Source: JAJEFO01 sp009843725
GTDB taxonomy: Bacteria > Pseudomonadota > Alphaproteobacteria > Rhodobacterales > Rhodobacteraceae
Direction of reading: 5' to 3'
Length of the DNA stretch: 64,000 nucleotides
Assembly (NCBI GenBank): GCA_965243215.1
Contig: CBDEUJ010000005.1
Span: forward strand, 62,001-126,000
How positions within the stretch are numbered: the stretch's first letter is position 1; the number at the start of each line of letters is the position of its first letter. The notes under the pieces are model-generated. The model saw only the letters and a list, made by a program, of their open reading frames with translations. It was not told where the DNA came from and made no database searches. Position numbers and translations under genes: made by a program. Shown one piece after another: positions 48,058-56,431 of the stretch.

Positions 48058-48285
48058 TTGAAACGGGATCCGCTCGGACTGCACAGTCCGGTCTTCCGGC
48101 CGTTGTGGCGGCGGGTTGCGATCTTTGGCATTTGCTTTTGCTGGAGCCTTCTCGAACTGTACTGGAACAGTCCGTTCTGGTTCATCCTGTTCTTCGCGTT
48201 GGCGATCTATCTGGCGTATGAATTCTTCCTGAAGTTTGATCCGGAAAACTACCAGGAGAATTCAAGTGACGGCTTGAACAAGTGA
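48058..48285 (+). CDS. Small two-helix membrane protein, Rhodobacterales-type, unknown function
   Basis: A 75-aa protein of a kind often seen in Rhodobacterales. It has a basic head (KRDPLGLHSPVFRPLWRR), two adjacent hydrophobic segments (VAIFGICFCWSLLELYW and FWFILFFALAIYLAYEFF) and a charged tail (KFDPENYQENSSDG). The start is read as TTG 48058 because GAGGGAG lies 7 bases before it; the longer open frame upstream overlaps the dehydrogenase and has no such site. Probably a small inner-membrane protein expressed with the gene before it. No function can be assigned. Confidence 0.65.
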   Translation: MKRDPLGLHSPVFRPLWRRVAIFGICFCWSLLELYWNSPFWFILFFALAIYLAYEFFLKFDPENYQENSSDGLNK

Positions 48286-48356
48286 ATCTTCAAGCTTCAG
48301 TCCTGAACGGACATTCCAGATGAAGCCGGTGAACGCCTGCGAGTCAGGAGCCGGAG

Positions 48357-49097
48357 TCAGCCGCCCGGAGCGGTTGCAGCGAACATCGGGTCTCGGCTTC
48401 GCTCCCAGTCCAAGCCCAGGGCATTGACCATGAATTCCAGCAAGGGCGCCAGCGCCGCAAAGGCCTCCGTCACGCGGTCGGGGAAATCGGCGGCGCAAAC
48501 CTGGGCTTCGGTGCAACTGGCAGCGGCATACAGCGACTTGCGCTTGAGATCTTCAAGACAGGGGTGGTCGTCCGGATAGCCGCGCGGGGCGTTCTTCAGG
48601 GACTCAGCCGCGCTCAGCCCGCCGAGCACCTTGGTGAAGGCCGGCATCCGCTGGATCGCGCGCCACCGCCCGGGATCTATGACAATTGCATCGCGGATCC
48701 GGTTCAGGACCGGTGTCGGCGGCGCCCATATCCCGCCGCCAAAGAACACCTCGTCCGGCGCGATGTGAACGTAGAAGCCCGGTGCGTGGGCATCCTTGCC
48801 TGCGCGATGTCGGAAGTGACAGCCGACATTGGTCTTGTAGGGGGTCTTGTCGGCGCTGAAGCGAGTGTCGCGGTAGATGCGAAACAGCGACCCGCCGTTG
48901 AGACGGGTGTCGGCGACGAAGGCGGGCGCGTTTTCCGCAAGCCAAGGCGCCATGGCCTCGACGAAGCCGATCATCGGCAGCTGCACGGCTTCGCGAAATC
49001 TCGGCTTGTTGTCTGCGAACCACTCTCTGTTGTTGTTTTCACGCAGCTCCCGCAGGAAGCGGAAAAGTTCGGGGGTAAGCATGTTTGGCACCGTCAT
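48357..49097 (-). CDS. DUF2461 (TIGR02453) family protein
   Basis: A 246-aa protein of the DUF2461 family. The start MTVPNMLTPELFRFLRELRE and the following NNNREWFADNKPRFREAV are the family opening. The conserved RIYRDTRFSADKTPYKTNVG, then FYVHIAPDEVFFGGGIWAPP, DDHPCLEDLKRKSLYAAASC and the C-terminal FAALAPLLEFMVNALGL complete it. Proteins of this family are soluble and of unknown biochemical role. Start at 49097 chosen on the family opening; the ribosome-binding site (GGAG) is unusually close. Convergent with the small membrane protein gene. Confidence 0.88.
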   Translation of the reverse strand: MTVPNMLTPELFRFLRELRENNNREWFADNKPRFREAVQLPMIGFVEAMAPWLAENAPAFVADTRLNGGSLFRIYRDTRFSADKTPYKTNVGCHFRHRAGKDAHAPGFYVHIAPDEVFFGGGIWAPPTPVLNRIRDAIVIDPGRWRAIQRMPAFTKVLGGLSAAESLKNAPRGYPDDHPCLEDLKRKSLYAAASCTEAQVCAADFPDRVTEAFAALAPLLEFMVNALGLDWERSRDPMFAATAPGG

Positions 49098-49586
49098 GGC
49101 TCCGATATGAGTTGGCTTGGGCATCGCACATCGCCGGATAGCGACGACCCGGACCTGAGCTACTGCGGTTCCGTCATCGCTTGCAAGGGCGATCGGCCGT
49201 GATGCGGATGCTTCCTGTCTTCCGCGCCCTCCTTCCGCGACATGCCGAAGCTTGCCGGAGGCGCGGCTTCGTCGGCAGTCGAAAGTGTGGTGAAAGGGGA
49301 TTCCGACGTGTCGAACGCCGCCACGGGGCGCCGCGCAGAAGGTGCGGCGATGTGCTTGGTTGACCGCGGTCCTCGGACCGCGTCCATAGGCGCGGCGCGC
49401 GCCCTGCCGGACGACGGATTCGAGGCCTGATGGCCGCACTGAGAGCGGCGGCGCGGCGCGGTCCAAGACGGCGGGTCGCCGCCGTGCCGACGACCGCCAC
49501 AGGCGCATGTCGTTGAACGGGCGCCGCCGATCTGTTCATGGTGCCCCGGAACTACGCACGCCTCCCCACCGAAGATGACGAAGCGA
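49098..49586. other. Intergenic region with one strong inverted repeat
   Basis: This 489-bp region between the DUF2461 gene and the MsrQ-like gene has no open frame of recognised family. It is GC-rich and holds the inverted repeat CGCGGTCC-TC-GGACCGCG at 49365-49382 (8-bp arms, 2-bp centre). It is not followed by a T-run on either strand. The promoter of the DUF2461 gene should lie near 49110-49150. Nothing else was identified. Confidence 0.5.
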
Positions 49587-50198
49587 CTATCCGGTGACTG
49601 CCCTTTGGTGCCGGCGGGCAAAGTGGTGCCAGATGCGATAGGCTTGCAAGAGCCCCAGCGGCACGAAATGCACAAGCGCAGGTCCCAGCCCGCCCCAGTC
49701 GTGCAGTGTCGCCCAGTGCACGAGGGTCAGGATGGCGGCCCCATAGACCCAGCGTTGCAGCACCTTCCATCGTGGACCCATAGTGCGAACGCAGTAGTCC
49801 ATCGAAGTGGCGGCCGGAGGGATGAAGATGAAGAAGGCAAGCCATCCTGTCCAGATGTCCAGTCGCAGCGCTTCGCCGAGGATCCTTGCGAGCGTTCCGG
49901 CATCCACCAGGTAGAGAACCGTGTGCGCGAGCGCATAGCCAAAGGCGGCCACGCCGAAATACCGCCGGTTCTTCTTAAGCCATTTCGGACCGCGCCACTC
50001 CTTGAGGATCATCGCGAGCGGTGTTGCCATTAGCGCGATGATCATGAAACGCGCGGCAAATTCTCCGGTCGGGTGCAGGAGTTCGTGAAACACGCGCGGC
50101 GACGGGGATTCGGCAACCTCGGCGATCATCCCGGCAGCGGGAAAAGCCAGAAGGGCCCAAAGCCAGTAGGGGGAAATGGCGGAAAGCAGTCGTGACAT
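49587..50198 (-). CDS. msrQ: MsrQ-like heme-binding membrane protein (ferric-reductase-type domain)
   Basis: A 203-aa membrane protein with about six helices, matching MsrQ/YedZ, the b-type cytochrome that feeds electrons to the periplasmic methionine-sulfoxide reductase MsrP. Candidate heme ligands are the His residues in FHELLHPTGEFAARFMIIA, FGYALAHTVLYLV and LVHWATLHDWG. The stretch KKNRRYFGVAAFGYALAHTV is typical. The gene for MsrP, usually adjacent, is not next to it and not in the window, so either MsrP lies elsewhere or this protein serves another partner. Confidence 0.85.
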   Translation of the reverse strand: MSRLLSAISPYWLWALLAFPAAGMIAEVAESPSPRVFHELLHPTGEFAARFMIIALMATPLAMILKEWRGPKWLKKNRRYFGVAAFGYALAHTVLYLVDAGTLARILGEALRLDIWTGWLAFFIFIPPAATSMDYCVRTMGPRWKVLQRWVYGAAILTLVHWATLHDWGGLGPALVHFVPLGLLQAYRIWHHFARRHQRAVTG

Positions 50199-50434
50199 CG
50201 GCTTGTCCCTTTTGAGCGGCGATCAAGCAATATGCATTACACGTTCAGGGGAGGAGGTTCCGTCGGTGCGTTGCGCCAGAGCGTTCAGCAGTGGCGCCTC
50301 CAGGCCGACCGCCGATCCTTGCGCTTCCAAGGCAGGCTTGTTCCAGATCGTTGATTGAAGCGCTCAGTGCCTGGCACATACCGCAACAGGCTCCCCAGAC
50401 GTAACGAGTCGAGACGCACTCCCGGAGTGGTCGA

Positions 50435-51181
50435 TTGAACCGAGACATTTCGAGTGCACGCGCGACGGCAGAAAGAATTTGCACCGACATGTTTCCGTCC
50501 GCGCGTGTGTTTCTGCTCGCCGGATCAGTCGTTCGAGGCGAAACAACACGCTATTCTGACATCGACCTCGTTGTTGTCTTTGAGTGCTTTGAGCACGCCA
50601 AGCGACAGTCCTTCACGTTCGCCGATTGGCCCGTCGAGGCGTTCATTCATGACCCGAAGACCCTCGAGCACCTCTTCAAGGAGGCCGACCGGCGGATGGG
50701 CGTTCCGTCGCTCGCCACCATGGTCCGCGAAGGCATCGAGGTCCCCCGCCCAAGCGAATGCGGAAACATGATCAGGACTTTGGCCAATCGCGTTCTGGGT
50801 GCCGGTCCGATTCCTTGGGGACAGTCGGAGCGTGACGACTCCCGCTATGCCATCAGCGATATAGTGGGAGACATTCGCGCACCACGCAGTCCGGACGAAC
50901 TTCGCCCTGTCGCTTCAAAGCTCCACTTTGCTGTCGCCAACCACTTTTGCCGGTCACGGGATCAGTGGTCCGCCAAGGGAAAGCGCATTCCCGGAAGGCT
51001 CATGGCACTTGATCCGGAATTCGGCAACAGATTCACCGATGCCTTTGAGGCGGCCTTTGCCAGGAGCGATGTCGCCGCAGTGATTGAACTGGCTGAGGTC
51101 GTTCTGGAACCGGATGGAGGGTTCCTGTTCGATGGATACGACCGCGATGCGCCCTGCAGCTGGAGAATGTCGGATCCGTGA
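50435..51181 (+). CDS. Nucleotidyltransferase-domain protein
   Basis: A 248-aa protein starting at TTG 50435. The polymerase-beta nucleotidyltransferase motif is complete: GS at 30-31 (LLAGSVVRGETTRYSDIDLV) with Asp42 and Asp44. A helical C-terminal domain follows (SPDELRPVASKLHFAVANHF, FTDAFEAAFARSDVAAVIEL), as in proteins that pair with or contain a HEPN-like helical bundle. No separate HEPN partner gene was seen. Such proteins modify small molecules (antibiotic nucleotidylation), RNA or proteins. The function here is unknown. Transcription appears to be independent. Confidence 0.7.
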   Translation: MNRDISSARATAERICTDMFPSARVFLLAGSVVRGETTRYSDIDLVVVFECFEHAKRQSFTFADWPVEAFIHDPKTLEHLFKEADRRMGVPSLATMVREGIEVPRPSECGNMIRTLANRVLGAGPIPWGQSERDDSRYAISDIVGDIRAPRSPDELRPVASKLHFAVANHFCRSRDQWSAKGKRIPGRLMALDPEFGNRFTDAFEAAFARSDVAAVIELAEVVLEPDGGFLFDGYDRDAPCSWRMSDP

Positions 51182-51326
51182 CCGGCCTTGTCCCATTCGT
51201 CGGCACGGACCGCGATTCGGCATTCCGTGTCGGATTCCATGACAAGCTGGAGCGCGCGAACTGGAAGGCGATCTGTCAGCCTCTTCCAGGAATCACAACA
51301 GGACCTACGAGGGCCTGCCCGGTTAC

Positions 51327-51722
51327 ATGATTGATTTCGATGTCAATCTTGAAGACGCGGCAGCGGCGAACATCGATGTCCGCAGGCACAAGAACGACAA
51401 GCAAGGGCGCCTGATGGGCACGAACAATGGCTACAAGCGCCTGGGCGGTGGAGGGAACCCCAATCGGTTTGCCGCCGAGCAGACGTACACCGGCACCATG
51501 GCCGTGAAGAGACTGAGCAACGGCCGCGAGATTGCGGGCTCGCTCAGTCAGGGCGGACGGGTCCTGACCGCGTTCAGCCTGGTTGATGACGGCAGCGAAG
51601 TGAACAATTTCGGCATGCTGGCCTTCCACGTGAACAGCAAGACCTTTGGCTTTGGCAACAAGGTTGACGCGCCGTACAATCGTCTGGACTTCAGCCATTT
51701 CAAACTTGAGGTGCTCCCCTGA
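51327..51722 (+). CDS. Hypothetical protein, possibly the end of a larger lost gene
   Basis: An open frame of 131 codons that remains open upstream to 51243, without a ribosome-binding site before the ATG. The sequence (GYMIDFDVNLEDAAAANIDV, TMAVKRLSNGREIAGSLSQG, DDGSEVNNFGMLAFHVNSKT, YNRLDFSHFKLEVLP) has alternating polar/hydrophobic strands, as in a beta-sandwich (LamG-like) domain, and ends like one. Codons fit the surroundings. It could be a small protein, or the C-terminal remnant of a glycan-binding or glycosidase protein truncated by deletion. No family is recognised with confidence. Confidence 0.4.
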   Translation: MIDFDVNLEDAAAANIDVRRHKNDKQGRLMGTNNGYKRLGGGGNPNRFAAEQTYTGTMAVKRLSNGREIAGSLSQGGRVLTAFSLVDDGSEVNNFGMLAFHVNSKTFGFGNKVDAPYNRLDFSHFKLEVLP

Positions 51723-52011
51723 CGGTCGGGCCGGGCATTGACCCGTAGCGGGCCAGGACTTGCAATCGGGCGTGGCGCAACGCGACATCGAGATCGAACT
51801 CTCGGTCAGTCGCTTTCGTCCTTATCTCCCCACGAGCCAGGAACGAGCTTCAGGCCTTCGTCGCCTGTTCGCAGAACATCTGCAGGTCGCGCCCGACATT
51901 CAGTGCCATTCCTGCCATGCGGAAGTGGCCGGAGCCGGGTGATCAAGCATCCTTCTTTCGCTTCACCAATCCGCAAGCGTTGAGGAGAATTGGATGCGCG
52001 ACCCCGGGACG

Positions 52012-52917
52012 TCACCGTGCAAGGTGGCCCGCATCTTCTGCGCGCACGAGCACCGTTTCCCGACGCCAAATCATGAGACCGGACATGGCGATCATCAGTG
52101 CACCCAGTATCGTCCACGTGTCCGGCAAATCGCCGAAGACAACGAAACCGCCTGCCGTCATGTATATCAGGTAGCTGTACGAATACGGCATCAGGTAGTT
52201 TGCCTCGGCAACCTGATGCGCACGGATCAGGAATTCATGCCCGATCCAGGCAAACAGGCCGAGCGAGACCATCAGGGCAAGATCGAACGCGGTGGCAGGC
52301 GCGATCCAGTAGATCCAGCAAAACGGCGCAAGCGCAACGGTTCCGGTCAGTCCGAGAAGGAACTGCATGATGAGCGGCTTCACGTCACGCGACAGTTTCC
52401 TCGTCAGGATGGAATAGAGCGCAAGACCGGTCGCAGCCAAAAGCATCAGGAACGCGGCCGGATCAAGAGCCTCCCCAAAAGGTCGAATCACGACGAGCAC
52501 GCCGGCGAAGCCAAGGGCCACGGCGGCCCAGCGCACACGCCCGACCCTTTCGCCTAGAAGCGGCCACGAGAGCGCGCAGACGATGATCGGCGCCGAGAAC
52601 ATGATGGCCGATGCAACCGTCAGCGAAAGGGATTGCAGCGCCACGAAATTGAAGATCGTGGACACGACCAGAAGCGATGCCCTCAAGCCAAGGACCGGCA
52701 GCAACGGCCGGGCGTCGGCAAGCCCTCGACCGCGCAATCCGGCCAGCACGCCGGACGTGACGACGAACTGGATCGCGTAGCGAAAGAACGCGAGCTGGAT
52801 CGCCACGTAGCCCGCGCCCAGAAGCCACTTCGAGGATGTGTCCACGACCGCGAACATGAAGTTCGCGAACAGCATCATCAGAACGGCGACTGTGGCGACT
52901 GCCGCGAAACGGGACAT
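52012..52917 (-). CDS. EamA/DMT-family transporter
   Basis: A 301-aa inner-membrane protein of the drug/metabolite transporter superfamily. About ten helices form two EamA repeats: the first runs from FAAVATVAVLMMLFANFMFA to VRWAAVALGFAGVLVVIRPF, the second from AAFLMLLAATGLALYSILTR to TILGALMIAMSGLMIWRRET. The conserved ending of each repeat (gly/ala-rich helix then Arg-Pro or Arg-Arg) is visible. It lies 27 bp downstream of the dioxygenase pair on the same strand, so it may export or import something connected with the sugar-acid cluster. The substrate is unknown. Confidence 0.88.
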   Translation of the reverse strand: MSRFAAVATVAVLMMLFANFMFAVVDTSSKWLLGAGYVAIQLAFFRYAIQFVVTSGVLAGLRGRGLADARPLLPVLGLRASLLVVSTIFNFVALQSLSLTVASAIMFSAPIIVCALSWPLLGERVGRVRWAAVALGFAGVLVVIRPFGEALDPAAFLMLLAATGLALYSILTRKLSRDVKPLIMQFLLGLTGTVALAPFCWIYWIAPATAFDLALMVSLGLFAWIGHEFLIRAHQVAEANYLMPYSYSYLIYMTAGGFVVFGDLPDTWTILGALMIAMSGLMIWRRETVLVRAEDAGHLAR

Positions 52918-52944
52918 GCTTACACCGCCATCCGAACTGTGCGA

Positions 52945-53844
52945 TCAGCCTTCGTCGGCACCGATGGTCTCGAAGGCGCGGACCTGCATGCCTTTCTGGA
53001 TTTCGTAGATCGAGATCGCCACGTTCGGCTGCGGCTGCGGAATGCGGACGGGAATGTCCTCAAGGCGCGGCTCGATCGTCGACTCGCCGCACAGCATTCG
53101 GCTGTCGTAGTCCTCGATGCCGTCCCATCTCGTCATCGATCCCATGATCGGGAAAGCATCTGCCGCCATCATCTCGTAGAACAGGAGCCGTCGCGGCCGG
53201 TCAGAGCGATTCAGCGCCGAACCATGCAGGATGCGCCCGTGATGAATGGAGATGGACCCGGCAGGGCCCGTGAGCTGCACGGCATCCTCCAGGTCCATGC
53301 CCGCCGCCTCGGGCAGCACCGCGCCGGCAAAGACGCCGTCCACATGATGATCGTGAACCGGTCCCGTGTGGCTGCCGGGGAAGACCATCAAGGGACCGTT
53401 CTCTTCACCCATGTCGTCGATCAGGACGCCGACCGCAAGGATGTCGTCGTTGGTGTGCGGATAGAACGCGTAGTCCTGGTGCCACTCGACAGCGGCGCCA
53501 TAGCCCGCCTTCTTCATGTTCAGCTTGGTCGTGTGCAGCCGAATGTTCGGCCCGATCAGGTCGCGCGCCGGAGCCAGGACGTGATCCGAATACATGAGAT
53601 CCCGCATGACCTTGGACTGCGTGTGCGGAAGCTTGATCCGTCTCAGGCGCGGTTCGTCCGGCGTATGGCTGTCCTCGAGGTCAAGCTTCTCGTCGGACTC
53701 GGTCATCGTGCGCGCAACATCCTCGAAACGCCGGATCTCGTCTCGAATGGCCTCGATGATGTCGGGCGGCACCCTGCCCGCAAGCACGAGATAGCCGTTC
53801 TCGGCGTAGAACGCCTCCTGGTCGCCTGTCAGAACCTCAGCCAT
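52945..53844 (-). CDS. Phytanoyl-CoA dioxygenase (PhyH) family oxygenase
   Basis: A 299-aa Fe(II)/2-oxoglutarate-dependent oxygenase. The facial triad is visible as His122-x-Asp124 in VEWHQDYAFYPH and a distal His, probably His207, in HHGRILHGSA. Arg in RSDRPRRLLFYE (about 213-224) may bind 2-oxoglutarate. ATG 53844 lies just past the stop of the upstream dioxygenase (TGAGATG), which indicates coupled translation. A longer start at 53892 would overlap the upstream gene. The family hydroxylates very diverse small molecules, so the substrate is open. Paired with a second, different PhyH protein. Confidence 0.85.
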   Translation of the reverse strand: MAEVLTGDQEAFYAENGYLVLAGRVPPDIIEAIRDEIRRFEDVARTMTESDEKLDLEDSHTPDEPRLRRIKLPHTQSKVMRDLMYSDHVLAPARDLIGPNIRLHTTKLNMKKAGYGAAVEWHQDYAFYPHTNDDILAVGVLIDDMGEENGPLMVFPGSHTGPVHDHHVDGVFAGAVLPEAAGMDLEDAVQLTGPAGSISIHHGRILHGSALNRSDRPRRLLFYEMMAADAFPIMGSMTRWDGIEDYDSRMLCGESTIEPRLEDIPVRIPQPQPNVAISIYEIQKGMQVRAFETIGADEG

Positions 53845-53845
53845 C

Positions 53846-54793
53846 TCAGGCGCAATGGGGACTGGATTCGTCCCACCTGTGTTGCGCGACATGCGGTGCG
53901 TTGGCCAGGCGGCTGCGAGTCTCCTCCCACATGGCCTTCCAGACCCGCCAATCCTTCAGCTCGCTTGCAGGGTTGCTCCGGGACCGTGCGACGAATTCCG
54001 GAAAGTGGCTGCGGCCCGTCGGCTGTCCCGTGACGCTGTAGCGAAGATCGAACGACCAGCGGTAGCCGTCCGATTCGTTGGACAGGGAGGCGTGAGGCGT
54101 CATCGGATGGAAGATCACGGCGCCCCCTGCCTTGACCGGAACCGGCACGGAGCGCTTGGGAACGTGCGAATCCGCCAGCGCCGTCTGGACCTTGGGGCAA
54201 TGCGGCATCATCGCGTCGTACCGTTCCGCCGCAACCTTCAGGCAGCCGTTCTCGACGGTCGCGTCGGTAACAGCCAGCCAGACCGTGATGAAATCCGTCT
54301 GGTCCGCTTCCGGCAATGTGACGCCCTGGTCCTGGTGCCAGTCGGTCGAAACGACATGGGCCCGGATTTCATCCTTCGCCACAGCCCGTTCCGGCGGCTT
54401 GATGCGAACGTGCTGGATCGGGTTCGAGGTGATTTCGGGCCCGATCAACGTCTCGACAGCGTCGAGAATGTCGCTGTCCGTCACCATGTCGAAGACGGCA
54501 GGCCCGAAGTGAAACGGCGTCTCGTCGGTGATGCCTGCAAACGGCAGGCTGATGTCGAAAGGCTGGTACCAGTCGAATCCGCCTCGATACGCGACGTCGA
54601 GCTTGTCCCAGAAACCCATGCCGGGACGCGGCGCATCCACGAGGCCCTCCGCCTGCCATTGGCCAAAAAGACGGTCCATGAGTTGGGCATATTCCTCGCG
54701 GACTCCATCGAGAACCTGACCGTTCACGAGTCCCTCGACAACCAGGTAGCCCTGTCGATCAAACGTCTCGACATCCTGTTTGGTGAGCACCAC
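53846..54793 (-). CDS. Second phytanoyl-CoA dioxygenase (PhyH) family oxygenase
   Basis: A 315-aa Fe(II)/2-oxoglutarate-dependent oxygenase, distinct from its downstream neighbour. The metal triad is His153-x-Asp155 in STDWHQDQGVTL, with distal His234 in IFHPMTPHASLSN. The Arg in YRWSFDLRYS is a likely co-substrate contact. The opening KQDVETFDRQGYLVVEGLV is typical of the family. It starts 12 bp after the stop of the TRAP large-permease gene and is coupled to the next dioxygenase, so both probably act on the compound imported by that transporter or on a breakdown product. Confidence 0.85.
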   Translation of the reverse strand: MVLTKQDVETFDRQGYLVVEGLVNGQVLDGVREEYAQLMDRLFGQWQAEGLVDAPRPGMGFWDKLDVAYRGGFDWYQPFDISLPFAGITDETPFHFGPAVFDMVTDSDILDAVETLIGPEITSNPIQHVRIKPPERAVAKDEIRAHVVSTDWHQDQGVTLPEADQTDFITVWLAVTDATVENGCLKVAAERYDAMMPHCPKVQTALADSHVPKRSVPVPVKAGGAVIFHPMTPHASLSNESDGYRWSFDLRYSVTGQPTGRSHFPEFVARSRSNPASELKDWRVWKAMWEETRSRLANAPHVAQHRWDESSPHCA

Positions 54794-54805
54794 TTCCTCC
54801 CCGGT

Positions 54806-56431
54806 CTACAAGAGAACCGTGACTATGCTCGGCCAAATGAGCAGCACCGACAGGGCCAGAAGCTGCACGCAGATGAACGGCAGGAAGCCCCGGAAGATGT
54901 CTGTCAGCGAAATGTGCGGCGGCGCCACGGATTTCAGGTAGAAGGCCGCCGGGCCGAAGGGCGGTGACAGGAAACTGACCTGCATGTTCATGCAGAACAG
55001 CACGCCGAACCAGATCGAGACATAATGCGGCTCGAGCTGGCCTATGAAACCGATCTCCTCGATCGGCAGCTTCTTCACGATCGGCAGGAAGACCGGAATG
55101 ATAAGCAGCACGATGCCCACCCAGTCCATGAAGGCCCCCATGAAGAGCAGGATCACCATCATGCTGAGCAGCACGAGCATCGTCGGCATCTCGCTCCCGA
55201 CGATGATGTTCGCGATGTAGCTCGGACCACCCGCCAAGGTGTATGCGCCGGCCAGGGCCGCAGCCCCGATGGTGACCCAGATGATCGTGCCGGTCGAGCG
55301 CAATGTCCGCATCAGGCTGTCCCAGACCAGTCCGACCGAGGCTTCGCCCCGGAATGCGGCAATGATGAACACTGCGAGCGCACCCATTCCGGCCGCTTCG
55401 GTGATGCCGGTCACCCCGCCGTAGATCGAGCCCAGAACGACCCCGATGACCGTGAATGGGGGCACAAGGCCCTTGCCGTGCTCCCATGCCTTGGCGCTTT
55501 GTTCCCGCCCGAACACGAACAGCGCCAGGACGATGCCGATCGCGACCGCCGCCGCAACATACGGGATGTGGTGCGGCATGCCCCAGGCGATCGGGTCTTC
55601 GCCCGTTTCCAGAACGTTTTGGCCCGTGACCGTGAAGTAGAGCACGCGCAGGAGCAGGAGAGTCGCGAATCCGGCCAGCAGGATCGACAGGAACGCGCCG
55701 AACATGGCAAGCTTCTGGAGGCTCGGAACGTCGTCCTCGCGCGGCTCCGGCAATGGTGCCAGCGTCGGATTCAGGTTCACGCGCACCAGGATGTAGATGA
55801 TGATGAAGCTCGCCAGCATGAATCCGGGCACGAAGGCCCCGGTGAACAGGGACTTGATCGAGGTCTCGGTGATCAGCCCGTAGATGATCAGCACGATCGA
55901 TGGTGGAATCATGGTGCCGAGGCTGCCGCTCGCGCAGATCGTCCCGATCGCCAGGTTTTGGTTGTATCCAAGCCGCAGCATCTGCGGGAGCGCGATGAGG
56001 CCGAGAAGGACGACTTCACCGCCTATGATCCCCGACATGGCCGCCATTATGACCGCCATGAGCGATGTCACGACCGCGATGCCGCCGCGCACCTGCGAAA
56101 GCCAGTAGTCGAGAGAGTCGTACATCGCCTTGGCAATGCCCGAACGTTCCAGAAGGGCCGCCATGAATATGAACAGCGGCACCGATAACAGGACGTATTC
56201 CGTCATCAGGTCGAATATCTTCTGGGTCAGGATGTATAACGGCCCGGTACCAGGATTCTTCGTCAGGAGCCCTTCGCCGAAACTCAACGGGTTCGTCAGC
56301 AGCGCCGGCTCGAACTTCATGACCAGCACGAGCGCCGCCAGACAGGCCGACGCGAGACCGAGCGGCATCCCTATTGCGAGGAGGACGATGAGGCCCAGAA
56401 CCAGGACCAGCGAAATCGTTCCGACATCCAT
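54806..56431 (-). CDS. dctM: TRAP transporter large permease, DctM type
   Basis: The large membrane subunit of a tripartite ATP-independent transporter, 541 aa with about fourteen helices. Family stretches are LVLVLGLIVLLAIGMPLGLA, VPLFIFMAALLERSGIAKAM, GTICASGSLGTMIPPSIVLI and WIMV-like helices in the second half. It is longer than the 430-aa C4-dicarboxylate form because of an inserted region around 240-330, as in the mannitol/chloroaromatic-type TRAP permeases. Its start overlaps the stop of the small-permease gene by one base. Powered by the sodium or proton gradient. Confidence 0.93.
   Translation of the reverse strand: MDVGTISLVLVLGLIVLLAIGMPLGLASACLAALVLVMKFEPALLTNPLSFGEGLLTKNPGTGPLYILTQKIFDLMTEYVLLSVPLFIFMAALLERSGIAKAMYDSLDYWLSQVRGGIAVVTSLMAVIMAAMSGIIGGEVVLLGLIALPQMLRLGYNQNLAIGTICASGSLGTMIPPSIVLIIYGLITETSIKSLFTGAFVPGFMLASFIIIYILVRVNLNPTLAPLPEPREDDVPSLQKLAMFGAFLSILLAGFATLLLLRVLYFTVTGQNVLETGEDPIAWGMPHHIPYVAAAVAIGIVLALFVFGREQSAKAWEHGKGLVPPFTVIGVVLGSIYGGVTGITEAAGMGALAVFIIAAFRGEASVGLVWDSLMRTLRSTGTIIWVTIGAAALAGAYTLAGGPSYIANIIVGSEMPTMLVLLSMMVILLFMGAFMDWVGIVLLIIPVFLPIVKKLPIEEIGFIGQLEPHYVSIWFGVLFCMNMQVSFLSPPFGPAAFYLKSVAPPHISLTDIFRGFLPFICVQLLALSVLLIWPSIVTVLL

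Noticed and set aside
48011..48058. Longer starts for the small membrane protein, overlapping the end of the dehydrogenase gene
   Set aside because: The upstream start codons lack a ribosome-binding site, and the additional residues are not of the type seen in similar proteins. TTG 48058 has GAGGGAG at good distance.
49365..49382. The inverted repeat CGCGGTCC-TC-GGACCGCG as a terminator
   Set aside because: The 2-bp centre is too small for a stable RNA loop without fraying, no T-run follows, and no gene ends close to it.
55025..56188. A long plus-strand frame opposite dctM
   Set aside because: The product is extremely rich in charged residues (His/Asp/Arg/Glu), the antisense image of a hydrophobic membrane protein.
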